A stretch of DNA of 64,000 nt from Chamaecrista fasciculata (Eukaryota > Streptophyta > Magnoliopsida > Fabales > Fabaceae): positions 62,001-126,000 of the forward strand of contig QANZ01047971.1 in assembly GCA_003254925.1 (NCBI GenBank), given 5' to 3'. Numbering within the stretch: the first letter of the stretch is position 1; every line of letters starts with the position of its first letter. Below are positions 1-11,872 of this stretch, one piece after another. The position numbers and the translations under genes were made by a program. The notes under the pieces are model-generated. The model worked only from the letters and a program-made list of their open reading frames with translations. It was not told the DNA's origin and made no database searches.

Positions 1-13
1 TAGTTTCTATCAC

Positions 14-1316
14 CTGCTTGTTTGCCAATATTAAGAGTGGAGCCCCCTGTAAATCCTCGTGCCTAAGTACCTTTTCTGTTACAGGAATTGAAGATATTAT
101 TTGTTAAATCACCAATTTTGCTGCCCTCTTTCTGGCATACTCGGTATCATTGCAATTGCAACCAAACATCTCAGAGCACTATAAATTTATAATTTATGAT
201 AAAAATTTCAATCTTACTAACCAAGTGCAGATTTTGCATCTTCAAATCGTGATGGAGAAGCAGCATCTATTACAAATATCACAGCATGTGCTTCTTCATA
301 ATATTTCTCCCATATTGATCTTAGTCCAGGCTGATAGAAATCATGCATCAATATCTTATATTTCATAATCTCCCTCTCCACTAACAACCCGTAGTAATAT
401 AAGAGAAGAAAACAAACAGAATTATAGACATGAAAAACACATGTGCTTTGCAAAAGATGATGAATAAAGCTCAGCGTCTATATAAATCTGGATTTCTTGT
501 CCAAGAATATTTGATCACTTTTTCAACTTTTGTTTTCTCAATAACAAATAAAAGACAAAGGCTTGAGCCAGGAAAAGGTAAGATTAAGAAGGTTTTGCAA
601 ACTGCAAGATTCAAGTAACATTCCTAACATATACTCTAAAGATAGCAACTAATATGTGGCAAAGATCAAGTAAAACAGCAAATGAGCTAACACAAAGTTA
701 GAAGAACCTTCAACCACATAATTAAGACAGCTTTCCCATAAAAAGTTTAGAAAAGAAAAATTACTGATTTCTATTAATATTTGTTTTAGTCTTCCAAATA
801 AGCTTAAGTAGAAACGATATATAAACAAAATCTATGTGTATCAGTATACTTTAGAAATTATATTTGTAGAAAGAAAGAAAGAAGAGAAGTAGAGTCTTCA
901 GCTCATAAGGCCAGGATCAAAGAATATAATTACTTCGCCACACTAAAAAAACTATTCAATAAAATAAAACACTTGTTTTGTTGCCCATACCTGACCTCCC
1001 AGGTCCCAGAATACAAGTTTTGTATTTGACACTTCTATTCGACCAATGTTTAGTCCAACTGTAGGAACAATTCGATCAGGAGGAAGGCCTTCTACGTTTG
1101 AGTACAAGGACTTCAACTTCTCCAGTAAAGTCTACAAAATTACAAATGACATCACAATTTAGAACAATGCAACAAAATTTGGCTATTTAAAAGTACAACA
1201 CATAAGGGATGAATTACCGTTTTACCAGCCTTGTCAATTCCAAGAATGAGTACATGAAACTCTATCTTACTAAACATATACTTCCAAAGTCCATAAAACA
1301 ATGTAAACATTGTTCC
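14..1316 (-). CDS. ARFRP1: ADP-ribosylation factor-related protein 1 (ARFRP1-type small GTPase), 3' part off-window
   Basis: Small Arf-family GTPase; in this family the protein acts in trans-Golgi membrane traffic. Four coding exons read on the minus strand with GT-AG borders and consistent phases: 1218-1310 (start codon at 1310-1308, exon begins about 1316), 991-1131, 222-330 and 14-75. Exon 1 gives MFTLFYGLWKYMFSK and the P-loop GIDKAGKT; exon 2 carries the threonine switch segment (RIVPTVGLNIGR) and the WDLGGQ motif; exon 3 gives PGLRSIWEKYYEEAHAVIF; exon 4 ends at NKQ, the start of the NKxD guanine-specificity motif, whose aspartate must lie in the next exon, outside the window. About 135 of roughly 200 residues are visible. 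No break is seen in the visible exons. It is a normal-looking host gene flanked by a copia element. The family call is strong; the name follows the diagnostic FYGLWKYMFSK start. Confidence 0.92.
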
Positions 1317-2146
1317 CTTGTATCAACCTGCTTTGTATGTTATCTCTCTCAAACTTCAAGAACAGAAGATTATGAAGTTCATTCGGTGTTACTCGATAGC
1401 TCCTGTAATTGTCAATTCACTATCTTAAACAGAAAAATTAAATGTTCAGCTTTCATGTTCAATGCCAAAAATTTGTATCCATTTTTCACCATATTATGCA
1501 TATGGATCAGATATATCATGGACAAAAATTCAGGAAAAAACTGTGTCTTCCACAATGGAATAGAGAAAGAGAAGAAATGAAGATAGTTCGTTGGTTTAGG
1601 GTTAATTGATGGTTGAGTCGTTCATTCCCAATTAGCTAAACATACCCTTCTAAGAATTAAGTGTTATATAAGTCAATTTGAATACACAATTTGGGAATGC
1701 ACCAATTTTCAGGTTCACTCTAGAAAAATTCATCAATAATTCTATACATGACACCTAGTGACAATCCATGCACTTTCAATATTCATGATACTTCATCCAC
1801 ACAGATAGAGTCATAGAGTCATACAAAGGCAGATATCCAAACCAAATAAACCACAATTCAATAAACTCATATAAACTTCAAATCAGATAAGTCCACAAAG
1901 AAGCACAGGACTAGATCTAGCAGCAAAGTAAGTGGAAGGATACTCTGATCTCGAGTCGATTTAATGAAAACAACCGAAAAATTTCTTACCCACACCAAAA
2001 AGAATATAGGATTTCGGAAAGACCCATTTGTTTTAGAACAACGAAAGCCAGAATTCATCGCAGAAGGAATCTAAAATTATAATACAGAATCGACGAGGAT
2101 AACGAGAGATTTGGAATTGAAAGAGCAAAATGGTATAGATTCGTAC

Positions 2147-2260
2147 CCAAAAGCTTGGCTTTCCTGTAATTCTTGCGTGTTGGGCTAAATTGGATTGAAT
2201 TTCAATAAGTTCTGAGGTCTCTTCTGAATTCGCTTTCCGTTCGTGTTTTCCACCTGAGAT
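2147..2260 (-). other. ARFRP1: Probable 5' UTR exon of the ARFRP1-type gene
   Basis: A GC-richer stretch than its surroundings that ends on the minus strand at a consensus donor (GTACGA, beginning at 2146). The coding exon has an acceptor AG at 1317-1318, six bases upstream of its ATG. An intron of about 830 bases would join the two. The outer limit of the exon is an estimate. Confidence 0.5.
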
Positions 2261-2424
2261 GCCCCATATTGTCCTCTCGTGATTGTTGAGAGAGAAATAA
2301 AATAAAACAATTTTTTTTTCAAAATTAAATTTAAATTATGACTCAGTTTAAAATATTAACAAATAATTTTAATTTTAAATATTTTGAAAACATAAATTAT
2401 TAATGTCATAAATAATATTTGAAG

Positions 2425-2708
2425 TGTTATAAAATATAAGAAATATGAATACTCAAAGAATAGAGAAAAGTAAGAGGGGAGAGTGGTTCTTATCATTCAA
2501 CTCATTTCATCCACTTTACATCAACACCTAAAGCCTCTATTTATAGGCTAAAGGATCTATAAGGGAGATGTACCAACTTAATGTACATAATGAAGGGATA
2601 AGGTTATATTCATGTACATAGAGAAAGTAAAAGGAAAACTCAAACTTCTATGCATAGAGAATACCAAAAGACAAATGTAGATATTCACAAACATAATTAT
2701 TTATAACA
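2425..2708 (-). repeat. 3' LTR of the copia element
   Basis: 284 bp. It matches 7483-7766 at all but one position and is adjoined inside by the polypurine tract at about 2709-2719 (CTCCCCCTTGAA on the plus strand). Confidence 0.95.
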
Positions 2709-5700
2709 CTCCCCCTTGAATATCCACAATTTATTGATACGCATTACATGCTGCCTCATTAAAAACCTTGCCAGGAAAACCCAGTGGGACAAAACCATGG
2801 CGAAGGAAAAAAGAGTACAGTGCGTATCTCCCCATCATCATAACATCACTAAGGATCTTTTAATTTTCGCATTCAAATCTGATGAACCAATTTCTCAAAT
2901 GTTGCAATTGGCAATGCCTCCATAAATAAATTTGCTAAATTACCACTTGAGCGAACTTGTTGAACTTCTATGTCGCCTTGCTTTTGATATCACAAGTAAA
3001 TCTGCTAAATTCTCTTTTAGCTGAACTATACATGTCATATTATCTTCATACAATAAGCTTGACAGAGTTCCCTGCAAAAACAAATTACATATCTTCTGGA
3101 TGTGTTGAATTAAACACATTTTTTATCTACCTTATGCATTGTCTCTGAAGGTCAGATAATCAGCTAGCATCTACATCATAAAGGAATGGTGAACTAAATT
3201 TATTTAAATAAACCTTTATCTTGAAAATATTTTTTCATTCCTTTTAATGAAGAACTATATCTCGCTAGCAAGTGTACTGAAAACAGTAATCCACTTATAA
3301 TATGAAAATATGGTACTACAGGACCAAAGAATTGCATCTTCATTTGAGGTTAATATGATACTTTATCACTTCAAATGATTTATCTAACCATCATGGTGAC
3401 ACCATGTCCATGCACCTTATCCATTTGAAAGTATCTCAATACACTTTTTACATAATATGAGTAATAACCTCACTATTATAATATACTTACTTAATCAGTA
3501 AGATGAGACAAAATTTTATCTTTGCAAAATCTTTCTTGCAAAACTATCAATATTGTACTATGTTTTGAACTCTTCAAGAGTTCCAACAATAACAAATATA
3601 CATAGTTTGATATCTTTCAAATAATATTTCTTGAGATGATTGTAGCACATATGTCCAAGTTTTTTTTTTTTTTCAAGTTCATGTAGGATTTTATTCATCT
3701 TTATTGAACAAGACATCTGACATGCTTCTTATAATCCTTCAGGGATTTGCATATAAACTTCATTGTCCAATAAGCCATATGAATGGACTATAACCAAACT
3801 CATTAGATGCATATACAGTTTTTCATACAATGCCAGACTACTAAAATATTTGAAGGGGGTCGCATCCATCTTCGGGATTGCATTCATCTTCAGAGAATAT
3901 GTCTTTACATATTCAATGTGAGACCTTTGAGTTTATATCTTACGACTTTAGCCTTACATTTTCATTACGATTTTACTCATAAACTCATTTGTACCCCATT
4001 AACTTCACACTTTCAAATATTTGGACATCAAAAGCCTTTTATAAACAGTCAGATCATATATTCAAAAATAATTGCATCCACCACGGGAGAATTAAACTCC
4101 TTAAAATAAATTTCTAGTCTTTGTATCTCAAAAAGTTCAATTCTCTTATTTCTTTTCGCACAAAGACTTATTTATATTTAACTGGTTGTACACCATCATG
4201 CTGACTATACACCATCATGCTGACTGTACACCATCATGTCTCTGGACTTCAAGTCCAAAAATTTCCACATTTCTCGAGTGAGTTTTACTCATCTTGGATC
4301 CTTTCTTGTCAATTTGGCCAATATTCACGTCGACATCCTTCGACGAATTATTATTCATGATCCTCAATTTCTTTATAATTTGTAATTTGTAGCGCTACAT
4401 TATATGTAAATACTTTGTCGACAATATTTTCATATCGGTTCCATACTTTGGCAATAATAAACATATTGAGATCTCATTATTTTTTTTCACTTTCAGGTAC
4501 CTGAATCTCTTCCGGAGATTTTTCATTCATTATGCCTTCATATATTTCCTCGATTCGACCCTTTTTTTTTCATATGCTCCTTTTATTTTCGAGGATTCTT
4601 ATCTCTGGAACCGATTAGTCCGTTCAGGGACTTCAATATATATTGGAGCATTTTCAGCTGGAAAATCTGTCTTTACCATTTCTATGGGTCAGTGAATGCA
4701 TTTTGCAATTTATTTACAATATTCTTCAAATAAATTATTCTTTGAACTTCAAGTTCACATGAGGATCAAATGAATATAATAATCATGCATTCCTTGTAAT
4801 TCATTTTTCCATTCCAGCTATTTTCTTTCTCCCCCTAATGCTGAAAAATTAATTTCATTGACAAATCATGTCATGAACTATAATTTAACAGGATTCATAC
4901 CCAACTTATATTCTCAATTTTTGTTGGGGCCCATTTTGATTCACATGGTGGAGCAATATAAATCCAGCACCCAAAGAATTCTTAAATGAGAAATATTCGG
5001 CTCCTGACCCAAAGCCAATAGCATAGGGGAGAATTTACGATACGTTATTAATTTAATGCGTACAAGTGCTGCATCATATAAATTGATATGTTCTCATAGG
5101 GTATTTAATTATTCAATAAGACCATTGACCGTGTGGACACAAATAACTTGATGTACCACAGTTATCCCAACTAGCATATAATAGCCCTTTAAAACTTGGG
5201 ATATAAATTCACCAGCATTATAAAATATTCTTGATGGAATAATCCAAAACTTGAGCTCAATCTTTTTCTTGGAACAAAGTGGATCGACATGTCCACAAGG
5301 TGGCACTTCAGGTCCACAATTTTTCTATGAACGCGTTCAAGAATTCCAAGGGATCCAATCCCAACTTTTGCTGATAATGGTCTTAAAACCAATTTTTATT
5401 GAGAACACGCAACACAAGAACTCATTATATACAAGAAACCTTTGGTTCTTTAATAGGCATTAATTTGAGTTCGAATTATTCGTGAACCGGGATGGTCTAA
5501 CCGGTCATACAAAATTATAAACGTATCCTTTAAATTAATGAACTTCTGGTTCATTTCTCCTTTAAATTAATGAACCTCAACTTCATTACAACATATGTCA
5601 AAGAACTGCTGGTCCATTACAACATATGTTTTAATTGTACTAATTCAAATATAGTACAAGATGGAGGGCTCTTCTGGAGCATACGATCACATGTCCGATA

Positions 5701-5970
5701 TTATATTTCCTTTTTCCTCCATCATATTTTGCTCTCCTTAAGGAAAGCTTGATATAATTCAACAAGATTTTTGATCGTATGATGTACAATTAGATGGATA
5801 CATGATTTATACTCAAACAAGAGATCATATAAAGATAGACGAAAAGGGCTGAAAGAAATAAAGTAATACATTATTAACATATAAATTGTTAACCAAATTA
5901 AAAATGATAATAGAATAATAATATACAATCAAAGAAATAAATGAGATAAATAAATTAAATAAAATGGATT

Positions 5971-6088
5971 AGTTCTTCGGGAACTATCTCATATTTAGTT
6001 CTTCAGGAACTATCTCATATTCAGTTCTTCAGGAACTATCTAATATTCAGTTCTTCAGGAACCATATCATATTTAGTTCTTCAGGAAC
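5971..6088. repeat. Five-copy tandem repeat, period about 26 bp, each unit a hairpin
   Basis: Units begin at 5971, 5997, 6023, 6049 and 6074. Each contains AGTTCTTCAGGAACT or a one-base variant, which folds as a 5-bp stem with a TTCAG or TTCGG loop. The array lies inside the copia body. Confidence 0.85.
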
Positions 6089-7482
6089 TATCTCATATTC
6101 ATTGAGATACCAAGACGTAAGAACTCGTTCATATCATATACTCAAATTCTCCTTGAGTTTATTGATGTCATACTTTAATAGTATCCAAATTCCAAACCAC
6201 TACAGGGTTACATCAAGAAATATAATCTTGTTAATATGAGAATCTCACTCTTCTAGAGTATATATTATTACTCTTCCAAAGTATCTTTGTGAGATTTTTC
6301 AATTCTCTTTCTTTCAGAGAAAAATAATCATTATCAGAATAAATGTACTGTGAACTTCAGGTTCACTTGTCAAAATAAATCAATGACAATCTCATTTAAT
6401 AATTGACATATTGTCACTGCCGTCTCTACTGGAGACTCAATATCAATAATTTTTGACATATCAAACACCTCACAAGATTAATTGTGATCACATATCACAT
6501 CTAAAAATACATCAATCAATCCACATATAAAATAAACATTTATTTTGATATAGACCTTCAGGTCTATCAAATATTTAGATTGATGTTAGTCTTCAGGACT
6601 ATTGACAAATATATATTTTTTTTTACAACACCGTAATTGCTATCAGCAATTGGTCAAAATATAATTCTATTCACCTTCAAGGTTCGCCTTCAAGGTTATT
6701 AATTTCTATTTGACTATTAGCCTTCATGGCTGATATAACACAGCTTCAATAGCCAAATTATTGTCTTCAAGGCATTATAGGATCATTTCAATAGTCAAAC
6801 TATTAGCTTTTAGGCCTGATATAAGACAGCTTCAATAGCTAAAGTCTAAGCCTTCGGGGCTGATATTATACAGCTTCAATAGCCAAAGTTTATTAGCCGT
6901 CAAGGGTGATATTAAACAGCTTCAATAGCCAAAATACCAAAATATAGCCCTTGATAAATAATCAACATGTGCAATAACCTTTCATTGCACTAATCTTTGG
7001 CAAGAATACAATAATTGATTCAATAAAGTTGAATCAAAACATAATATGACTTCAAGTCATTTACTTAATCATATGAAACTGTAATTACATGTGACTTGGT
7101 CACTTTTATTTAATCATATGAAAACTCAATCATATGAAGTTTCAAGCTATACGAAACATTTCCAAATCTTAAGAAGACAACCACAATAATAAACTTATAA
7201 AATATATTATGATAATGATAAACAATCCAGCATAAAAGTTTCTTACCTTTAGTAAGTTAACAAGAAAACTTGAAAGATAATTAACTTACCTCTTTAATTA
7301 TCCAAAATTGAAATCAGAAGAGATTTGTACTTAGTTACCAAAAACTCACCGGTAAAGGCTCATGTTCAGTTACCTAGAACTCAAATGGATAGAGACCCAT
7401 GAACAGATGCCAAAAGCTTGAATGAGTAGACACGTGCACATATGCCAAAAGCTCAAACCGGTAGAGGCTCGTGCTGATAACG

Positions 7483-7766
7483 TGTTATGAAATATAAGAA
7501 ATATGAATACTCAAAGAATAGAGAAAAGTAAGAGGGGAGAGTGGTTCTTATCATTCAACTCATTTCATCCACTTTACATCAACACCTAAAGCCTCTATTT
7601 ATAGGCTAAAGGATCTATAAGGGAGATGTACCAACTTAATGTACATAATGAAGGGATAAGGTTATATTCATGTACATAGAGAAAGTAAAAGGAAAACTCA
7701 AACTTCTATGCATAGAGAATACCAAAAGACAAATGTAGATATTCACAAACATAATTATTTATAACA
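7483..7766 (-). repeat. 5' LTR of the copia element
   Basis: 284 bp. It is the partner of 2425-2708, with the primer-binding region just inside at about 7463-7482 and the TGAAG target duplication just outside. Confidence 0.95.
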
Positions 7767-7855
7767 TGAAGGATTATATAATAATTAAAGTTGATAAAAA
7801 AGAAATAGGATTGACAAATTCACATTTTAGGCTTAAAGACTCAATATAATTTCGA

Positions 7856-8792
7856 GGTCAAAACTTCAATTTGATCTCTAATATTTTTCTTGAATTCTGC
7901 TGTTTGTCCATAATGTTTTTATTTCGCTTTGATCCTTAATATTTTTTAATAGTTCTATTTGGTCTTTAACTATTAAATAAAGTCATATTTCTTTCGTTTT
8001 AAATTTGAATGTGACGAAATTAAAGCTAAGTGTTGCTCTTGATAAGTTTTTTTTTTGTCTAGTTAGGGTCATCAGCAAATGAGGTTAAACAATATTCCCA
8101 AATTTGATAACGATGTTTTGATCAAACCCACTTTTGGATTACTATTTAACCTTATTTGCCGATATCGATCTCAAAATCAAGCCCATAAGTTGGTCTCTTA
8201 TTTCATGAAGTTGGTTGTATCACTCTCATTTCAAGTTCGAATATGAAGAAACAAAGTTATGAGTTACTCTTAATGAGTTCTTTTCCCATCTAGTTGGAGT
8301 CATCAACAAATGAGGTCAAATAGTACTCTAAATTTGATATTGATGTTTTGTTCAAATCTACTTTGGATTACTATTTGACTTCATTTGTCGATATCTCCAA
8401 CTGGGCAAAGAAAAACTCATCAAGAGTAACTCGTAGCTTCAATTTCGTTACATTCGAATTTGAAACGAGAGAAATATACCAATTTTATAAAACGATATGC
8501 TCACTTTCAAGCTTGATTCTAGGACAAATTTAAATTCGTTTGTCAACGACCCCAATTGAATAGAGAAAAAACTTATCAAGAGTAACTTGTTGCTTCGATT
8601 TCATCGCATTCGAATTTAAAATGAAAGAGATATGACCATATTCAATAGTTGAGGATTAATTGTTGAACCTATTAGAAAATATTAGAGACTAAAACAAAAT
8701 TATTGAAAAATGTTAAGAACTAAAATAGAAAAAAACTAGAGACCAAAATAAAATTTGGAGTAAACACTAGGAACCAAAATAAGGTTTTGACC
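7856..8792. mobile_element. Inverted-repeat (Mutator-like, non-autonomous) element
   Basis: The ends are inverted copies: GGTCAAAACTTCAATTTG at the left, and the right end finishes AAGGTTTTGACC. The flanking 9-mers TAATTTCGA and TAATTTTAA agree at 7 of 9 positions. The interior has internal repeats with the AGTTGGRGTCRTCRAC theme that recurs in the element at 41197-41996. There is no transposase and no credible ORF. Confidence 0.7.
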
Positions 8793-8884
8793 TAATTTTA
8801 AAATAAATTCACACATTAAATAATAAGTGTAGTTTAAATTAAAATAAAATAGAAAGAAATAAAAGTTAAATTGTGAAAGACCCT

Positions 8885-9086
8885 GCCAACAAAGGTTGGT
8901 CCAGTTGGTAAGGAGCCGACTCATAGCTCACAAGGTCATGAGTTCGATTCACGCTATCGATGTGAGGACCTTATTGGTTGGTAATCTGTAAATACCTCTG
9001 TAAGCGCTCATAAAGCCTGGAAACATGTTATGGCCTTAGTGAGCCCCGAGGCGCAACACGCCTAATTTTTTTTTTTAGAAAAAAAG
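8885..9086 (+). mobile_element. tRNA-derived SINE with 17-bp target-site duplication
   Basis: The 5' part resembles a tRNA gene. A box A-like GGTCCAGTTGGTAAGGA is followed about 30 bp later by a box B-like GGTCATGAGTTCGATTC. A tRNA-unrelated body and a T-run/A-rich tail follow. The exact 17-bp sequence AAATTGTGAAAGACCCT flanks it at 8868-8884 and 9087-9103, which is diagnostic of LINE-assisted retroposition. It has no coding capacity. It is not a functional tRNA gene because no cloverleaf 3' half follows box B. Confidence 0.9.
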
Positions 9087-9203
9087 AAATTGTGAAAGAC
9101 CCTTAAACTCAAAAGACTAGGAAATATCTTGATGTCAAAATTTTAACATATTTTTTTTATGTATTAAAAAACGGTGAAGGAGTACAAAACGAACGTCTTA
9201 GAG

Positions 9204-9929
9204 TCATACTCCTGGGGTATACGGACCCCTTAAGTCATGACTTGAAGACGCTAAAAACTCAAACACATTAACATCAAATGAAGGAGAAGTAAACGAACCA
9301 TCAAAGACATTTACATAAAAGGATACAAAAGACTTAATAATATTGATGAAAGCCAACAGATCAGGTTTCGCGCTCCTCCAGACCACCTCATTCCTGCAAC
9401 GCCAAATCGCATCCAGACCCACTAGTATAGTAAGCCAGGCTTCCAAGAACCGATCTCTGTTGCGCTTCCAACGTAGGATCCAACCTGTTAGCCAAGTGCG
9501 GAAACTACCTCGATTGGGATGATACTTGAGAGAGATTGGCAGCCCGAACCACATCGCCCTAGCAAAGCTACAGAGAAGGAAAGTATGTGATATAGAGTCA
9601 TCAGAGGCACCGCACATTGGACAAGTAATCTCACAGTGCAAGTGATGTCAGTTCAAGTTCGTGAAAGAAGGGATGGCATCATTGTAGATTTTCCAAGCCG
9701 TCAGAAGAACCCTCATCGGAGCTTTTGTCCTCCAGAAGTCTTTCCATGGAAAAGAAGAAGAATGATTATTACCTAAACCCGGATGGTTGCCACTGCTTAG
9801 AAAATTGAACCCATCAGCAGTGGTATACGACCTGGAGGTAACAGGTGACCAAAGAAGAGCATCCGGTACATGTCTGACCGGTCCCGGCGTCCTAATCAAG
9901 TCACCAGCCTGATCAACCGAGCATACCAA
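9204..9929 (-). pseudogene. LINE C-terminal zinc-binding (zf-RVT) region
   Basis: One frame reads WKDFWRTKAPMRVLLTAWKIYNDAIPSFTNLN, a stop at 9645-9647, then LHCEITCPMCGASDDSISHTFLLC. The Cys/His pattern and the preceding W..FW segment are typical of the reverse-transcriptase zinc-binding domain of plant LINEs. It belongs to the same element as 10460-11327; the roughly 530 bases between are frame-broken. Confidence 0.85.
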
Positions 9930-10459
9930 AGAGATCTTCCCAAAATCCCAAGAGTAGGATGAGTAGTCAACCAGGTTGCTTACAAGCGTACCAGTAGGCC
10001 TTCCTTCGATCCTGCCTTCTTAAAAAAGTGCTCCTGATGTCGACTCTCCCCCATGCCCAACTTCCATCTAACATGATCCGTGATCACATGAGAACAATTC
10101 CTCACCCCTTTCTAGACAATGGACCCCAAGCTCCTAGGCTTGAAATAAAAATCAGAATAAGGAACCAAATACATGTTTCTAACCCACTCTCCCACCGCAG
10201 AAAGCGGATTATTGAGCATTCTCCACGTATGTTTTGCCAACAGTGCCTTGTTAACCAGACCAGTGTCTCTAAGCCCCAAGCCACCTACATACTTAGGAGA
10301 AAAGAGAATCTTTCTGTTGAGAAGATGAGCTCTCGTTTTGTCCCCTTTAAAGCCCTAGAAAAAATTAACCATAGTTCCGTTAATAGCCTCCGTCACTTTC
10401 TTCGGAGCCTAGAAACATGAAAGTTTGTAAACCGGATCCGATTGAATAAAGAGACTTAA

Positions 10460-11327
10460 TCAACATAAGTCTTCTGTAAGAGAGAGCAACTGACTCTTCC
10501 AACCTGCAAGTCTGTTATTAATTTTCTGGAGAAGATCATCGAAGTTTCGTTTGAGATCCTGATTGTCGTCCACGAAGACTCCCAGATACTTCCCCAGCTT
10601 ATTAGTTGCCTCAACCACAAACAGACGGGTAAGATCCTCCTTTAAAGTCCTGGACGTGTTGGGGCTTAGCACCATATTAGATTTCTGAACATTAATTGAC
10701 AAGCCAGCTTTCATACAAAAGGTATCGAGCGTGTTCTTTAAGAATTGAGGGGAGGTAGTATCCGCTCTGAAGAAAAGGATCAGATCATGAGCGTATAACA
10801 GGTGTGTGATAGACGAGCCACTGCGAGCGAACCTAATCCCTTGGCAACACCCCTCTCTCTTCGTATCTGTCATCAAGCAAGAGAATACATTCATACAAAG
10901 AATAAACAAATAAGGCGAGAGGGGATCTTCTTGCCTAAGACCACGATGGACATTAACATCAATAGAAATCTGATCATTCAGTAACAGAGAGAAGCTGGCA
11001 GATGAGACACAATTCATGATGCATCTAACAATCGCCTCAGGGAATTGCATTCTTCTCAAAACTGCTTCAAGAAAGTCCCAATCAACTCGATCATATGTTT
11101 TGGCCAAATCCAATTTAAGAGCCCCTCAGTTGGATTTTCCTTTCTTCGTTTTATGAATAACTGACATCGTTTCGGATGCCAAAAAAATATTATCGAAAAT
11201 CAAACGTCCTTTGATGAAAGCATTCTGATGAGGGGAGATGATCGTGTCCATGAGATGTTGAAGACGGTTCACCAACACTTTTGAAATAATTTTGTAAGTG
11301 ACATTACACAGCCCAATGGATCGAAAA
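10460..11327 (-). pseudogene. LINE reverse transcriptase fragment
   Basis: Minus-strand reading contains NRLQHLMDTIISPHQNAFIKGR, then LDLAKTYDRVDWDFLE, RGLRQEDPLSPYLF and LLYAHDLILF, the ordered motifs of an L1-type reverse transcriptase. A stop codon interrupts the frame about 7 codons before DLAKTYDR (near 11125). The catalytic YADD is changed to YAHD, removing a metal-binding aspartate, so the enzyme would be inactive even if translated. The upstream endonuclease is absent. Confidence 0.9.
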
Positions 11328-11370
11328 TATTTAAAATAATTAAATGTCCGGCAAAGAAAATTTTAACATA

Positions 11371-11863
11371 TAAATCCTACATGTGTAAACTTTTTTTTTT
11401 GTCATTTTCTTTGCCGGACATTTAATTGTACTTTAATTGTAAAATAATTAATAGATTTTCTTGATTAATAACTATTTTATTGCTCATGTTATAGTGAACT
11501 CGAAATTACTAATAATTAAGGGCCTCTTTGGGAACTCTTCAATCTCAATCCAATCTCATCTTAGATGTTGAGATGCGATGATGTTGTAATGGGATGAGAT
11601 GAAATAATGTATTGGTGTTTGGATGATTTGAGAGAAAATGATATTAAATAGGGTGTCAAATTATATAAAAGGGTATGTAATGATTGTGGTTAGGTGAAAT
11701 AGGTTGTTGGATTTATTTATAGAGGTATAAATGGTAAGAAATAATGAAATGAGATTGAGATATTGAGATGAGATGAGATGATAGGTGTTTGGTGGTGGGT
11801 TGAATGAGATGATGTTGAGATTAGATGCTCTTGGAAAGCGTGAGGATGAGATATTTTTGGATG
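11371..11863. other. AT-rich stretch with GAT/GAGAT-rich repeat, possible MITE remnant
   Basis: No gene is seen. From 11520 the sequence GGGCCTCTTTGGGAACTC leads into many TGAGATGAGATG repeats up to about 11860. Similar AATGAAATG-rich sequence reappears at 36231-37215. After the palindromic insertion at 11873-13136 the theme resumes (AATGAGATGATGGGCC, 13161 onward), so this could be one old element split by the insertion. Confidence 0.45.
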
Positions 11864-11872
11864 AAGGCTTTT

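Larger units (their letters stand above)
2425..7766 (-). mobile_element. Ty1/copia LTR retrotransposon with near-identical LTRs and a decayed interior
   Basis: Two 284-bp direct repeats (2425-2708 and 7483-7766) differ by one base near their outer end (A versus G). Each starts TGTTAT and ends ATAACA. The element is bounded by the 5-bp target duplication TGAAG (2420-2424 and 7767-7771). On the minus strand the 5' LTR at 7483-7766 is followed by TTATCAGCACGAGCC, a copia-type primer-binding region, and the 3' LTR is preceded by the polypurine tract AAGGGGGAG. Copia-like coding traces remain on the minus strand, for example SHLRIFGC in the integrase end near 4980, and the 3' pol end near 2760-2830. 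No open frame above about 100 codons survives, so the body cannot encode a working polyprotein. Confidence 0.93.
9151..11356 (-). mobile_element. 5'-truncated non-LTR retrotransposon (LINE, L1 type)
   Basis: A minus-strand element whose 3' end is an A-tract (T-run on the plus strand at 9151). It is flanked by the exact 14-bp duplication AAAATTTTAACATA (9137-9150 and 11357-11370). The reading runs from SIGLCNVTYKIISKVLVNRL (near 11325) through the reverse transcriptase to the zinc-binding region. Endonuclease and ORF1 are missing, so it is 5' truncated. The first roughly 20 bases at the 5' junction (11338-11356) are not LINE; they are an inverted copy of nearby flanking DNA. Confidence 0.9.

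Noticed and set aside
1209..1580. 123-codon plus-strand frame over the ARFRP1 start region
   Set aside because: It overlaps the real minus-strand coding exon and its intron and shows no protein-like features; it is a shadow of the gene.
8885..8955. A tRNA gene
   Set aside because: It has A and B boxes but no paired acceptor stem, and the 17-bp duplication shows a retroposed SINE.
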